A stretch of 64,000 nucleotides of DNA, from assembly GCF_032193765.1 (NCBI RefSeq), contig NZ_JAVBIJ010000001.1, positions 3,162,001-3,226,000 on the forward strand. The letters are read 5' to 3'. Source of the DNA: Rhodoferax potami. GTDB taxonomy: Bacteria > Pseudomonadota > Gammaproteobacteria > Burkholderiales > Burkholderiaceae_C. The notes under the pieces are model-generated. The model did not search any database. It was not told the origin of the DNA and worked only from the letters and a program-made list of their open reading frames with translations. Both the position numbers and the translations under genes were made by a program. Below, one piece after another: positions 15,448-24,907 of the stretch. Position 1 is the stretch's first letter, and each line of letters opens with the position of its first letter.

Positions 15448-18036
15448 CCTGAAACAACGGCATCTGTTGCCGACAGCACTGCCCCCCAAGACCTAAGCAG
15501 CGCGCAAGCCGCCAAGTTGCTGGCCACCCATGGCCCCAACGCACTGCCCGGCGCCGGCGCACGGCGCTGGACCGCCATCGCCCGCGAGACGCTGACCGAG
15601 CCCATGTTCCTGCTACTGCTGGGGGCTGCCGTGCTCTACGGCCTGCTGGGCGACTGGCAAGAGGGCGGCATTCTGCTCGGGCTGGTGGTGATGGTGGTGG
15701 CGCTCACGCTCTACCAGGAGGGCAAAACCGAACACGCCATGCAGGCCCTGCGCCAACTCGCCAGCCCGCAGGCCCTGGTGCTGCGCGACGGCAAGGCCCA
15801 AGCCGTGCCGGGCAGCACCGTGGTGCCGGGTGATGTGCTGGTGCTGGCCGAGGGCGACCGGGTGGCCGCGGATGCCACGCTCTTGAGCGGCAGCGATGTG
15901 ATGGCGGACGAATCCATGCTCAGCGGCGAATCGGTGCCCGTCGAAAAGGCCGCCACAGGGGGCGACGCCGCGCTCTTCGGCGGCACCCTGCTGGTGCGCG
16001 GCCACGGGCTGGCGCGGGTGGAGCATACCGGCGCGAAGTCGGCCATGGGGCGCATCGGCAGCGCCTTGGACGGGCTGGGCCCGGAAGACTCGCTGCTGAA
16101 ACAACAAACGACCGTGCTGGTCAAACGCCTAGCGGTGGTGGCGTTAGCTGCCAGCTTGCTGTTGTTTCTGGCCAGCGGGCTGATGCACGGCAACTGGACC
16201 GCCGCACTGCTCTCGGGGATCGCACTGGCCTTGGCCTTGCTTCCACAAGAGTTCACCGTCATCCTCACCGTGCTGCCGGCGTTGGGGGCCTGGCGGCTTG
16301 CCAAACAGCAGGTGCTGACCCGCCGCTTGGCCGCCATTGAAACCCTAGGGGCGACCTCGGTGCTGTGTGTCGACAAGACCGGTACCCTGACCGAAAACCG
16401 CATGCGGGTGGCCGCCTTGTTTGCCTATGGCGGCACGGCAGCCGATCAAACTCTGGCCCTCCCCGACGGCGAACCCCACGCGCTGCCGGAGGCATTTCAC
16501 CGCGTGGCCGAGTACGCCATTCTGGCCAGCGTGGAGGAGCCGTTTGACCCGATGGAACAGGCCTTCCACCGGCTGGGTGCCCAGACCCTGCAAGACACCG
16601 AGCACCTGCACCGCGACTGGACCCTGGTTCGCGAATACGGCCTGAGCCCGCAGCTGCGCGCCATGTCGCATGTGTGGACAGCCGATGACGGTGATGCCCA
16701 CATCGTGGCCGCCAAAGGCGCGCCCGAGGCGGTGTTCGACCTGTGCCACCTGCCGCCTGCCGAGTTGGCCCGTGCCCAAGCGGCAGCCGCTGCATTGGCA
16801 AACCAAGGACTGCGCGTGCTGGGCGTGGCCTCCAGCCGGGTACCGGGTGCAGCGGGCACTATCACCCTGCCAGGGCAGGAGCACGACTTTGACTTCACTT
16901 TGCTGGGCCTTATCGGGCTGGAAGACCCGCTGCGCCTTGGTATTGCGGACTCGGTGGCGGAGTGTTTGCAGGCCGGCATCCGGGTGGTGATGATCACCGG
17001 CGACCACCCGGGCACGGCCACTGCCATCGCCCGCCATGCAGGCATCCTCACCGCAGCCACAGGGCCGGGTAGCACGGCGGCCGATGAAGTGCTCAGTGGC
17101 GACGACATCGACTCGCTGGACGACGCAGCCCTGCGCGAACGCATGCGCCACACCCGAGTGTGCGCCCGGGTAGCACCGGTGCAAAAGCTGCGCATCGTGC
17201 AGGCCTTGCAAGCCGAAGGGCAGATCGTGGCTATGACGGGCGACGGTGTGAACGACGCCCCCGCCCTCAAAGCGGCCCATGTGGGCATTGCCATGGGCCA
17301 ACGCGGTACCGATGTGGCCCGCGAATCCGCAGCGCTGGTGCTGCTGGACGACAACTTTGCGTCCATCACTGCCGCAATGCGGCTGGGCCGGCGTATTTTT
17401 GACAATGTGCGAAAGTCCATGGCCTATGTGCTGGCGGTGCATGTGCCGATTGCCGGCATGGCGCTGCTGCCGGTGCTGCTGGGTTGGCCTACAGCCTTGT
17501 TCCCGTTGCACATTGCCTTTCTGGAACTGGTGATAGACCCGGCCTGCTCCATGGTGTTTGAAAACGAGCCCGCCGAGCAAAACGGCATGCAACAGCCCCC
17601 GCGCGATGTGAAGGCGGCTTTGCTGAATCCTGGCACGCTCTGGCAGGCACTGGCCCAGGGCGTGGTCGGCCTGATGGCGGTCATGGGCGCAATGGCTTGG
17701 GGTTTGGCCCATGCCAGCCCCGAGCATGCGCGCACGCTGGCGTTTACCACCCTGCTGCTGGTCAACCTGAGCCTGATTTTCATGAACCGCAGCGCCCAGC
17801 TGAACCCGCGCGCCTGGTTGCTGCGGCCCAATGGCGTGTTGTGGGGCGTATGTGCGGTGGCACTGGGTGTGTTGCTGGCCATGGTGTATGTGCCGTGGAT
17901 ACAGCAGCTGGCCGCATTTGCCGCCCTGAATGCCGAGCAATGGGCGGTGTGCGCAGGCTTGGTGGGGCTCACCCTGCTGGCCTGCGCCGGCCTGAAGTGG
18001 GCCGGCCGGCAGCACCCGGCGGCCCTGGCCGCGTAA
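15436..18036 (+). CDS. P-type cation-transporting ATPase (P2-like)
   Basis: ATP-driven cation pump of 866 residues in the inner membrane. It has the cation ATPase N-domain, the actuator motif SMLSGESVPVEK (about residue 160), phosphorylation site DKTGTLTENRM (about 313), and hinge motifs TGDHPGTA and TGDGVNDAPALKAAHVGIAMG, with C-terminal membrane helices. The ion-binding region of membrane helix 4 reads ALLPQEFTVILTV, whereas calcium pumps have PEGLP. The transported ion therefore cannot be assigned with confidence. It is a single gene; its stop codon directly abuts the convergent stop of the next gene. Confidence 0.88.
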   Translation: MPISPETTASVADSTAPQDLSSAQAAKLLATHGPNALPGAGARRWTAIARETLTEPMFLLLLGAAVLYGLLGDWQEGGILLGLVVMVVALTLYQEGKTEHAMQALRQLASPQALVLRDGKAQAVPGSTVVPGDVLVLAEGDRVAADATLLSGSDVMADESMLSGESVPVEKAATGGDAALFGGTLLVRGHGLARVEHTGAKSAMGRIGSALDGLGPEDSLLKQQTTVLVKRLAVVALAASLLLFLASGLMHGNWTAALLSGIALALALLPQEFTVILTVLPALGAWRLAKQQVLTRRLAAIETLGATSVLCVDKTGTLTENRMRVAALFAYGGTAADQTLALPDGEPHALPEAFHRVAEYAILASVEEPFDPMEQAFHRLGAQTLQDTEHLHRDWTLVREYGLSPQLRAMSHVWTADDGDAHIVAAKGAPEAVFDLCHLPPAELARAQAAAAALANQGLRVLGVASSRVPGAAGTITLPGQEHDFDFTLLGLIGLEDPLRLGIADSVAECLQAGIRVVMITGDHPGTATAIARHAGILTAATGPGSTAADEVLSGDDIDSLDDAALRERMRHTRVCARVAPVQKLRIVQALQAEGQIVAMTGDGVNDAPALKAAHVGIAMGQRGTDVARESAALVLLDDNFASITAAMRLGRRIFDNVRKSMAYVLAVHVPIAGMALLPVLLGWPTALFPLHIAFLELVIDPACSMVFENEPAEQNGMQQPPRDVKAALLNPGTLWQALAQGVVGLMAVMGAMAWGLAHASPEHARTLAFTTLLLVNLSLIFMNRSAQLNPRAWLLRPNGVLWGVCAVALGVLLAMVYVPWIQQLAAFAALNAEQWAVCAGLVGLTLLACAGLKWAGRQHPAALAA

Positions 18037-19248
18037 CTAGGCCTTGGGCATGCGGGCGCGGGCCCGCTGCACCCGGTCCGCGCTGACCGAGACCTTCACC
18101 GACTGAAAGTTCAAGGGGGTCACCAGCGCCCAGGCCGGGTCATGGGTGTCCCGGCAGGTGTAGACCGTGACCGGCATGCTGTTTTTGTCCATCACCGGGA
18201 TCACCCAGGGCGCATTGGCGCGCGCGCCCCGCTGGGCGACAACCGCGGTGTCACCGTTGACCAGCAACACATAGGTGCCCGGCGGGTAAAAGCCGGTGCT
18301 GGTCGCCATGGCGCCGCCCACGGTGGCAGCTTCGCCCTCGGCCGCGGCGAATATGGATTTGGCGGCACTGATGGCGGGCATGGGCGTGCGGGATTTGCGG
18401 GCGGCCATTTTGGCCACAAACCCATCGGCCGTCGCCAGCACCCGGCGTGCCATGCGGTTACGCGGCAGGGCCTCGGGGTGCAGCGGCTTGTGGTGCCAGC
18501 GCACCAGGTCCAGGGTGTCTTCGTCTTCCAGCCCGAGGTGGTGCAGGGTGTCGGCACTCCGGCCCGCATGGTCGGCAATCAGCTGGCGCTGCCACTCGGT
18601 GGGTGCAGCGTTCTGGCGGGAGAGACTGTCCTGGTCGCGGGCCATGCCGATGTTTTGGGTCAGGGCAGCATCCAGCAGGCTGCGGCGCACACTGGGGTCC
18701 AGGCCCAACTTGTCAGCGGTGAGCAGGCTGATGGTGCCGGTCAGCAGCGCGTGGGTGGAGCAGTAACCCAGGCTGTTGTCACCCAGCATTTGGAACAGAC
18801 GAAAGAGCGCATCGTCCGGGTCCGCTTCCAGCAACTTGAGCACGGTGCGGGCCATGCCGTCCAGCCGGGAAAGCGGGTTGATGGCCAAGCCACCCTGGTA
18901 CAAGATGCCGCGCAGCACATCCTGCAAATCGGGCCAGCCGCCGCTCAGTGCGGTGCCCGCCACATAGTCCACCTCGCGGATGCGGGAGGGCATGGGCGCC
19001 TGGGCAATGGTTTGCACATCCACGCCGTCGCGCAGCATCTCGTGCACCATGCGCTCGTAGGCGCGCTGCCAAGCCATGGCGTCGCCCGGCGTGGAGCTGG
19101 CGTTGAAGGCGTGGAGCTTGTCGCGGTGCTGCTCGGAGACGACCGGCTGCCCCTTCTTCAACAGCAGCTGGCCGGTATCGCTCCAGATGTCGATCGGCAA
19201 AGGCCGTCCCACTTCCAGCATGGCAATCGGAATGGGCACATATTTCAT
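18037..19248 (-). CDS. HD-GYP-like signalling protein, degenerate
   Basis: A 403-residue protein. The N-terminal half (MKYVPIPIAMLEVGRPLPIDI) resembles the domain that precedes HD-GYP phosphodiesterases. The central part is laid out like an HD domain: THALLTGTISLLTADKLGLD, then AALTQNIGM where HD-GYP enzymes have a His-Asp pair followed by IGK, then DHAGRSADTLHHLG and WHHKPLHPEALP. The HD pair and the GYP motif are missing, so c-di-GMP hydrolysis is doubtful. The start at 19248 lies 5 bp after the alr stop, giving a two-gene unit. It may bind a nucleotide or act as a sensor. Confidence 0.7.
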   Translation of the reverse strand: MKYVPIPIAMLEVGRPLPIDIWSDTGQLLLKKGQPVVSEQHRDKLHAFNASSTPGDAMAWQRAYERMVHEMLRDGVDVQTIAQAPMPSRIREVDYVAGTALSGGWPDLQDVLRGILYQGGLAINPLSRLDGMARTVLKLLEADPDDALFRLFQMLGDNSLGYCSTHALLTGTISLLTADKLGLDPSVRRSLLDAALTQNIGMARDQDSLSRQNAAPTEWQRQLIADHAGRSADTLHHLGLEDEDTLDLVRWHHKPLHPEALPRNRMARRVLATADGFVAKMAARKSRTPMPAISAAKSIFAAAEGEAATVGGAMATSTGFYPPGTYVLLVNGDTAVVAQRGARANAPWVIPVMDKNSMPVTVYTCRDTHDPAWALVTPLNFQSVKVSVSADRVQRARARMPKA

Positions 19249-19253
19249 GGAGG

Positions 19254-20348
19254 CTAGTCTGCCACGACGACCGGTACCCGCTGCGCGAGCGCGCACATCA
19301 ATTCATAGCCCACGGTGCCGGCAGCGGCCGCAATTTCGTCAATCGGCAGCACCGCACCGTTGGCTGCGCGCCCCCACAAGGTGACTTCGGAACCCATGCC
19401 AGCCTGGGGCACCGGGTCTAGGTCGACGGTGATCATGTCCATGCTGACCCGGCCCACGACACGGCTGCGCACGCCATTGATCAGCACCGGGGTGCCGGTG
19501 GGGCAGATGCGGGGGTAGCCGTCGGCATAGCCGCAAGCCACCACGCCGATACGCATCGGCTTGTCAGCGGTGAAGTTAGAGCCATATCCGACCGTATCGC
19601 CCGCCGATAGTGCGCGGGTAGCTATGATTTTTGCAGCAAGCGTCATGGTGGGCTGCAAGCCCCAGTGGGCGATGTCGTGCTCGGGGTAGTCCGGCGCGCT
19701 GCCGTAGGTGGCAATGCCGGCGCGCACCCAGTCCGACACCAGGCCGGAGCCCGAATGCCGCAAGGTGGCCGCACTGTTGCTGACCGTACGCTCGCCGGGC
19801 AAGTCGTCGGTGGCTTGTTTGAACACCGCCATCTGACCGGCAATGCCCTTGGGGCCGTCGGCGTCGCTGAAGTGGGTCATGAGCGAAATTTCGTCCACTT
19901 GGGGCAAGGCATTCAGGCGGGTCCACGCAGAGCGCACCTGTTCGGGCTGGAAGCCCAGACGGTTCATACCGGAGTTGACCTTCAAAAACACCCGGTGCGG
20001 CTCGTTGGTTTTGTGGATGGCCAGCATGTCGATCTGTTCCTGGCAGTGCACCGTGTGCCACAGACCAAGGCGGGAGCACAGCTCCAGGTCGCGCTGCTCA
20101 AACACGCCTTCGAGCAACAGGATAGGTCCGCGCCAACCCAAGCTGCGCACCCGCTGGGCCTCGTCCAGATCCAGGAGTGCAATGCCGTCTGCGCCGCGCA
20201 AGCCGTCAAAGGCGCGTTCAATGCCGTGCCCGTACGCGTTGGCCTTGACCACGGCCCAGATGCGGGCATCCGGCGCCGCGCGGCGGCACACCTCCAGGTT
20301 ATGACGCAGGGCCTGGACATGAATGGTGGCTTGGATAGGACGTGGCAT
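19254..20348 (-). CDS. alr: Alanine racemase
   Basis: PLP-dependent enzyme converting L-alanine to D-alanine for peptidoglycan, 364 residues. The PLP lysine motif is [10 protein letters not shown] (about residue 33). The catalytic tyrosine region is TVGYGSNF, followed by [11 protein letters not shown] and [10 protein letters not shown]. The ATG at 20348 was chosen from the conserved N-terminus [13 protein letters not shown]. Codons in [18 protein letters not shown] coincide with a copy of the dispersed repeat read in sense. The HD-like gene follows 5 bp downstream. Confidence 0.94.
   Translation of the reverse strand: MPRPIQATIHVQALRHNLEVCRRAAPDARIWAVVKANAYGHGIERAFDGLRGADGIALLDLDEAQRVRSLGWRGPILLLEGVFEQRDLELCSRLGLWHTVHCQEQIDMLAIHKTNEPHRVFLKVNSGMNRLGFQPEQVRSAWTRLNALPQVDEISLMTHFSDADGPKGIAGQMAVFKQATDDLPGERTVSNSAATLRHSGSGLVSDWVRAGIATYGSAPDYPEHDIAHWGLQPTMTLAAKIIATRALSAGDTVGYGSNFTADKPMRIGVVACGYADGYPRICPTGTPVLINGVRSRVVGRVSMDMITVDLDPVPQAGMGSEVTLWGRAANGAVLPIDEIAAAAGTVGYELMCALAQRVPVVVAD
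19582..19638 (-). repeat. 57-bp dispersed repeat, copy i (inside alr)
   Basis: Minus strand: TGCTGC-N9-AGCT-ACCC-GCGCA-N9-GGCGATAC. Spacing agrees with the other copies; the tail is diverged. It is read in frame as part of alr. Confidence 0.6.
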
Positions 20349-20438
20349 AGAGTGGGTAACAACAAGGGACCGCAATGATTTTGACATTCCACGCCGTGCT
20401 ATAACCGTCGCACGCTTGGAGACCCACAACAATATTCC

Positions 20439-20461
20439 GCGCATTAGCCCCGCTAATGCGC
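20439..20461. promoter_or_regulatory. Perfect 10-bp-arm palindrome in the lplT leader
   Basis: GCGCATTAGC (20439-20448) and GCTAATGCGC (20452-20461) are perfect inverted repeats with a CCC loop, ending 13 bp before the lplT ATG. It could be an operator for a dimeric regulator or an RNA hairpin affecting lplT translation. No T-run follows on either strand. Confidence 0.55.
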
Positions 20462-20474
20462 CCAGAACCTACCC

Positions 20475-21758
20475 ATGAAACGCGGCTTCTACACCATCAT
20501 GTCAGCGCAGTTCTTCAGCTCGCTGGCCGACAACGCCTTGTTTGTGGGTGCCGTTCAGTTACTGCGAAGCTCCGGCGCACCGGAATGGCAGCAAGCCGCA
20601 CTGGTTCCCATGTTTGCCTTGTTTTACGTGGTGCTGGCGCCCTTTGTGGGCGCATTTGCAGACGCCATGCCCAAAGGCAAGGTCATGTTCATCAGCAACA
20701 CCATCAAGGTGGTGGGTTGCCTGTTGATGCTGTTCGGCACGCATCCGCTCATGGCGTACGCCATTGTGGGGCTGGGGGCTGCCGCGTACTCGCCCGCTAA
20801 ATACGGCATCCTGACCGAGCTGCTGCCGGCTTCCCAACTCGTCAAAGCCAACGGCTGGATTGAAGGCTTGACGATTGCCTCCATCATTCTGGGTGTGTTG
20901 CTGGGTGGCCAGTTGGTGAGCCCGATGATCTCCAGCGCGCTGCTGTCGTTTGATTTCCCGTTCATCACCACCAGCATTGATACCGCGCCGGAAGCCGCCA
21001 TCGGCATCCTGATATTTGTGTACCTGGCCGCTGCATGGTTTAACACCCGCATTCCCGAGACCGGCGTGAGCATGCGGCCCATGCCCAAAAACCTCATGAG
21101 CCTGTTGCCTGACTTCTGGACTTGCAACACCAAGCTCTGGAACGACAAGCTGGGCCAAATTTCGTTGAGCACCACCACCTTGTTCTGGGGCGTGAGCGGC
21201 AATTTGCGTTACATCGTGCTGGCGTGGGCGGCGGCGGCTCTGGGCTACAGCGTCACCCAAGCCTCGGCCCTGGTGGGCGTGGTGGCCATCGGCACCGCGG
21301 TCGGTGCGGTGGCCGCGTCGCTGCGCATGCGGCTGGAACATGCCGTCAAACTGATGCCCTTGGGTATCGGCATGGGCCTGCTGGTCATTTTGCTGAATTT
21401 CATCGACAACGTGTGGGTGGCAGCACCTTTCCTGATTTTGCTGGGCGGGCTGGGCGGCTTCTTGGTAGTGCCGATGAATGCACTGCTCCAACACCGCGGT
21501 CACAACCTGATGGGCGCCGGCCGCTCGATTGCGGTGCAGAACTTCAATGAGCAGGCCTGTATTCTGGGCTTGGGCGGGATGTACGCGCTGTCCACCAGCA
21601 TGGGGCTCTCTGCCTTCGGCGCCATCAGTGCCTTCGGTATTGTGGTGGCGGGCTTTATGTGGATCATCAAGCGCTGGCATGAGCGCAACGTCCGCGACCA
21701 TGCCGACGAGGTCAACCACTTGCTGGACGTAGCCCGCAACGACAACCTGCACGGCTGA
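20475..21758 (+). CDS. lplT: Lysophospholipid transporter LplT
   Basis: MFS protein of 427 residues with about 12 membrane helices that flips lysophospholipids (mainly lyso-PE) across the inner membrane for re-acylation. Diagnostic LplT sequence includes FYTIMSAQFFSSLADNALF at the N-terminus and AAYSPAKYGILTELLPA in the middle. In enteric bacteria it is paired with or fused to the acyltransferase Aas; no aas gene is visible here. It is divergent from alr, and a perfect palindrome lies in its leader. Confidence 0.92.
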   Translation: MKRGFYTIMSAQFFSSLADNALFVGAVQLLRSSGAPEWQQAALVPMFALFYVVLAPFVGAFADAMPKGKVMFISNTIKVVGCLLMLFGTHPLMAYAIVGLGAAAYSPAKYGILTELLPASQLVKANGWIEGLTIASIILGVLLGGQLVSPMISSALLSFDFPFITTSIDTAPEAAIGILIFVYLAAAWFNTRIPETGVSMRPMPKNLMSLLPDFWTCNTKLWNDKLGQISLSTTTLFWGVSGNLRYIVLAWAAAALGYSVTQASALVGVVAIGTAVGAVAASLRMRLEHAVKLMPLGIGMGLLVILLNFIDNVWVAAPFLILLGGLGGFLVVPMNALLQHRGHNLMGAGRSIAVQNFNEQACILGLGGMYALSTSMGLSAFGAISAFGIVVAGFMWIIKRWHERNVRDHADEVNHLLDVARNDNLHG

Positions 21759-21788
21759 ACCCTGCCTCTGGGCCTCCGGCAGCAGCCG

Positions 21789-23015
21789 CTAAGCTTTGTG
21801 CTTGAGCTCTGACGCCTCGGGCGCCGCGTATTCCACTTTGTCACGGCCGGTTTGTTTGGCCACATACAGCGCGCGGTCGGCCGCGGCATAAATGGCATCG
21901 GCCGTACCGCGCACTGTGGGTGCCAGCGTGCTGACCCCAAAGCTGGCAGTCACCTGGATAGGCTGGCCCTCAAAATCCACGTCCATGGCGCGTATCGCAT
22001 CACGCAATTTGCTGGCGACTTGCATGGCACCTTCGCGCCCGGTGTCCGGCAACAACACGATGAACTCTTCGCCGCCCATGCGTGCCAATGTATCGGTGAT
22101 GCGCAGCGAGTAGCTCAGGCACTGTGCAGTGGCTTTGAGCACCGCATCGCCCCCGGGGTGGCCATAGCGGTCGTTCACACTTTTAAAGAAGTCCAGATCC
22201 ACCATGATGACGGCGGTATGGCACGGCACCCGCGTAGCGCGGAGCAGCTCCATTTGCGCCAGGCGCATGAACTCGCGGCGGTTGTAGAGGCCGGTGAGCG
22301 CGTCGTGATCGGCCAGAAAAGCCAGCTCCGCCTGCTGGGCCACGAGGGCTGCATTGCTTTTGCTGAGCTGGCGGCGCAGCACCACGGCTCTGGCGTATTG
22401 GTTCCAGTTCATGATCGACGCCATGAGCGCCAGCGCCGGGGTGATGAACGCCACGATGCGCAAACTCGGGAGCTGCGAGGGATTGATGAATGCGTTTTCC
22501 AGTAACACCGCAAACACCACGTAGCTCAGACCAAAAACCGGCACCGATATCGCAGGTCGCATCAGCGCCAGCACGCCGAACGTGACGCAGATCAGCAAAA
22601 AACTCGCCAGGCCGGCACCTGCGTTGTATTCCAGGTCCAACAGCGTGATGTAAGCCCCGTAACTCAGGTACGCCGCGGCAATGAAGATTTGCAGGGCAAT
22701 CGCACCGGCCGTGGCCCGGGTATGGCGCTCCAGAAACATATGACCCGCCAGCACGGTGACGAGCACGCCCACACAGGCCAACCCTTGGGCGTAGGCCAGG
22801 TCGTGGGCCCACTGCGCCAGCTCGGGCCTGAATTCCGGAGGGGCGAAATGCGCAAAAAACCAGGCCAACGCCGCATGCAGAGGCACCAGAAAAAAGGCGA
22901 GGCGCCGGTAGCGCTTCAAGGACTCGATGGTGGCCTCGCCCTGCACCCGGTCATTCTCAAGCTTGCTCGCGATGAAGCGCGCACGACAGCGCTGATACCA
23001 AGGGGAGAAAAACAA
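21789..23015 (-). CDS. Diguanylate cyclase (GGDEF) with membrane sensor
   Basis: A 408-residue membrane protein with about six hydrophobic segments (residues 38-205) forming an integral sensor, then a GGDEF domain (about 240-395). The active site reads GGEEF (about residue 315), preceded by DHDALTGLYNRREF and DLDFFKSVNDRYGH, so c-di-GMP synthesis is expected. A TTG start at 23015 with GGAG about 9 nt upstream is used because no in-frame ATG lies nearby. Its product could act on the MshE ATPase encoded in the same window. Confidence 0.85.
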   Translation of the reverse strand: MFFSPWYQRCRARFIASKLENDRVQGEATIESLKRYRRLAFFLVPLHAALAWFFAHFAPPEFRPELAQWAHDLAYAQGLACVGVLVTVLAGHMFLERHTRATAGAIALQIFIAAAYLSYGAYITLLDLEYNAGAGLASFLLICVTFGVLALMRPAISVPVFGLSYVVFAVLLENAFINPSQLPSLRIVAFITPALALMASIMNWNQYARAVVLRRQLSKSNAALVAQQAELAFLADHDALTGLYNRREFMRLAQMELLRATRVPCHTAVIMVDLDFFKSVNDRYGHPGGDAVLKATAQCLSYSLRITDTLARMGGEEFIVLLPDTGREGAMQVASKLRDAIRAMDVDFEGQPIQVTASFGVSTLAPTVRGTADAIYAAADRALYVAKQTGRDKVEYAAPEASELKHKA

Positions 23016-23115
23016 TCCTGAACTCCTCGTTTTCCAAATCTTCCCAGCAATGCCCGCTCAACACAAGCTTTTGCAAGGAATGCTATGGTGAAGCCCACTT
23101 TCTTGGGAGATGCGA

Positions 23116-23601
23116 ATGAGCAGTGTGTATGACTTCGAGGCCTTGAACATCCAGGGCCAGCCGATCGGCTTGGGCGATTTCAAAGGCAAAGCGCTATTGA
23201 TCGTCAACACCGCCAGTGCCTGCGGCTTCACACCGCAGTTCGCTGGGCTGGAAGCTTTGCACCAGGAGTACGGCAGCAAAGGGCTGGTGGTGCTGGGTTT
23301 CCCGTGCAACCAATTCGGCGCACAGGACAGGGGCAGCAATGACGAGATTTCCTCTTTTTGCCAACTCAACTACGGCGTGAGCTTCCCGATGATGGCCAAG
23401 ATTGAGGTCAACGGCGGCGGCGCCCACCCGCTGTACCAGTGGCTGGCCGGAGAAGCACCGGGCCTGCTGGGCACCAAGGCCATCAAATGGAACTTCACCA
23501 AATTCTTGGTGGGCAAAGACGGCAAAGTGCTCAAGCGCTACGCGCCTACAGACACGCCTGCCAGCCTTTCCAAAGACATCGAGGCTGCACTGGCAGCATA
23601 A
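23116..23601 (+). CDS. Glutathione peroxidase
   Basis: Thiol peroxidase of the glutathione peroxidase family, 161 residues, reducing hydroperoxides. It has the catalytic cysteine motif NTASACGFTPQF (about residue 36), the signature LGFPCNQFG and the Trp-Asn pair KWNFTKFLV. An ATG at 23116 is 6 nt after GGGAG; another at 23110 adds two residues. It is a cytoplasmic enzyme without a signal peptide, unlike the second peroxidase at 62305. Confidence 0.92.
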   Translation: MSSVYDFEALNIQGQPIGLGDFKGKALLIVNTASACGFTPQFAGLEALHQEYGSKGLVVLGFPCNQFGAQDRGSNDEISSFCQLNYGVSFPMMAKIEVNGGGAHPLYQWLAGEAPGLLGTKAIKWNFTKFLVGKDGKVLKRYAPTDTPASLSKDIEAALAA

Positions 23602-23641
23602 AGGCAAGGACACCCGGGCGCGGGGCCTGCTCAAGACTGCG

Positions 23642-24882
23642 TCAAGACCGGTTGGCAGGCGCCAGAGCAGCGTCCAAGACCTCGATCCAGTGGCGCACGG
23701 CGGTAGTGGTGCCGCTTTGCAAATGGGTGATACACCCGATGTTGGCGCTGATGATGACCTCGTTGACGGTCGGCGCCAGATGACCCAGCTTGCGGTCGCG
23801 CAGCTGGTAAGAGATCTCGGGGTTCAACACCGAATAGGTGCCGGCCGAGCCGCAGCACAGGTGCGACTCGTTGCTGGCAACCCGCACCGAAAACCCGAGT
23901 TCCGCCATCTGCGACTCCACCCCGCCTTTGAGTTTCTGGCCGTGCTGCAGGGTGCAGGGCGGGTGAAACACCAGCGCCGGGGTACTGGCATCCAGCCGGA
24001 CCAGGGACTTGAGTCGCGGCAGGCACTCTGGTAACAGCTCGCTCAGGTCGCGCGTGAGGGCGCTGATGCGCGCCGCCTTGGCGGCATAGACAGGGTCATC
24101 GCGCAGGATATGGCCGTACTCTTTGACTGTGACGCCGCAGCCCGAAGCATTCATCACCAGCGCCTCTACGCCGTCCAGCACATAGGGCCACCAGGCGTCG
24201 ATGTTGGCGCGCATCTGCGCCTTGCCGCCGTCCTGGTCGTTGAGGTGGAATTTGACTGCACCGCAGCACCCTGCAGCGGGTGCCAGCAAGGGCTGGATAC
24301 CGGCCGCATCCAGCACCCGGGCCGTGGCGCTGTTGATATTGGGAGACATGCTGGGCTGCACGCAACCGGCCAGCATCAACACCTGGCGCGGGTGCTCCCG
24401 GTCGGGCCATTGGCCGGCATCCTGCGGCGCGGGCACTTTGTTTTTCAGGCTTTGGGGCAGCAGCGGGCGCACCAGTTGGCCCAGCTTCATGGCAGGGGCG
24501 AACAGGGGGAAGGCAGCCCCTCTTTCAGCGCCCAGCGCAGGGCCTTCTCGCCCGCGGGCCGGGGCACTTTGGCATCAACCAGCTTGCGCCCAATGTCGAC
24601 CAGATGGCCGTAGTCCACCCCGCTGGGGCAGGTGCTTTCGCAGTTGCGGCAGGTCAGGCAACGGTCGAGGTGCATCTGGGTGGCGCGCGTGGGCTCTTGA
24701 CCTTCCAGCACCTGCTTCATCAGGTAGATGCGGCCGCGCGGGCCATCAAGCTCATCGCCGAGCAGCTGGTAGGTCGGGCACGTTGCGGTGCAAAAACCGC
24801 AATGGACACATTTGCGCAGAATGGCCTCGGCGGCTTGGCCGTCCGGGGTGTTCTGGTATTCGGGGGCGAGTTGGGTCTGCAT
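23642..24882 (-). pseudogene. glcF: Glycolate oxidase iron-sulfur subunit, frame broken by one base
   Basis: Fe-S subunit of glycolate oxidase, which oxidises glycolate to glyoxylate. The N-terminal frame (from 24882) has two ferredoxin-type clusters, CVHCGFCTATCP and CLTCRNCESTCP, and ends prematurely after LKEGLPSPC. The remaining CCG-domain part (KLGQLVRPLLP onward, with GCCGAVKFH and HLCCGSAGTY) continues in another frame to 23642. Adding one base to the GGGGG at 24505-24509 restores a continuous protein of about 413 residues. The position in a homopolymer and intact flanks suggest a sequence error. Confidence 0.88.
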
Positions 24883-24907
24883 AAGGTGTGGTGAGTGGCG
24901 CCCGGCG

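Noticed and set aside
16345..18015. 556-codon open frame antisense to the P-type ATPase
   Set aside because: Codon-position shadow of a strongly conserved gene; no domain and no ribosome-binding site.
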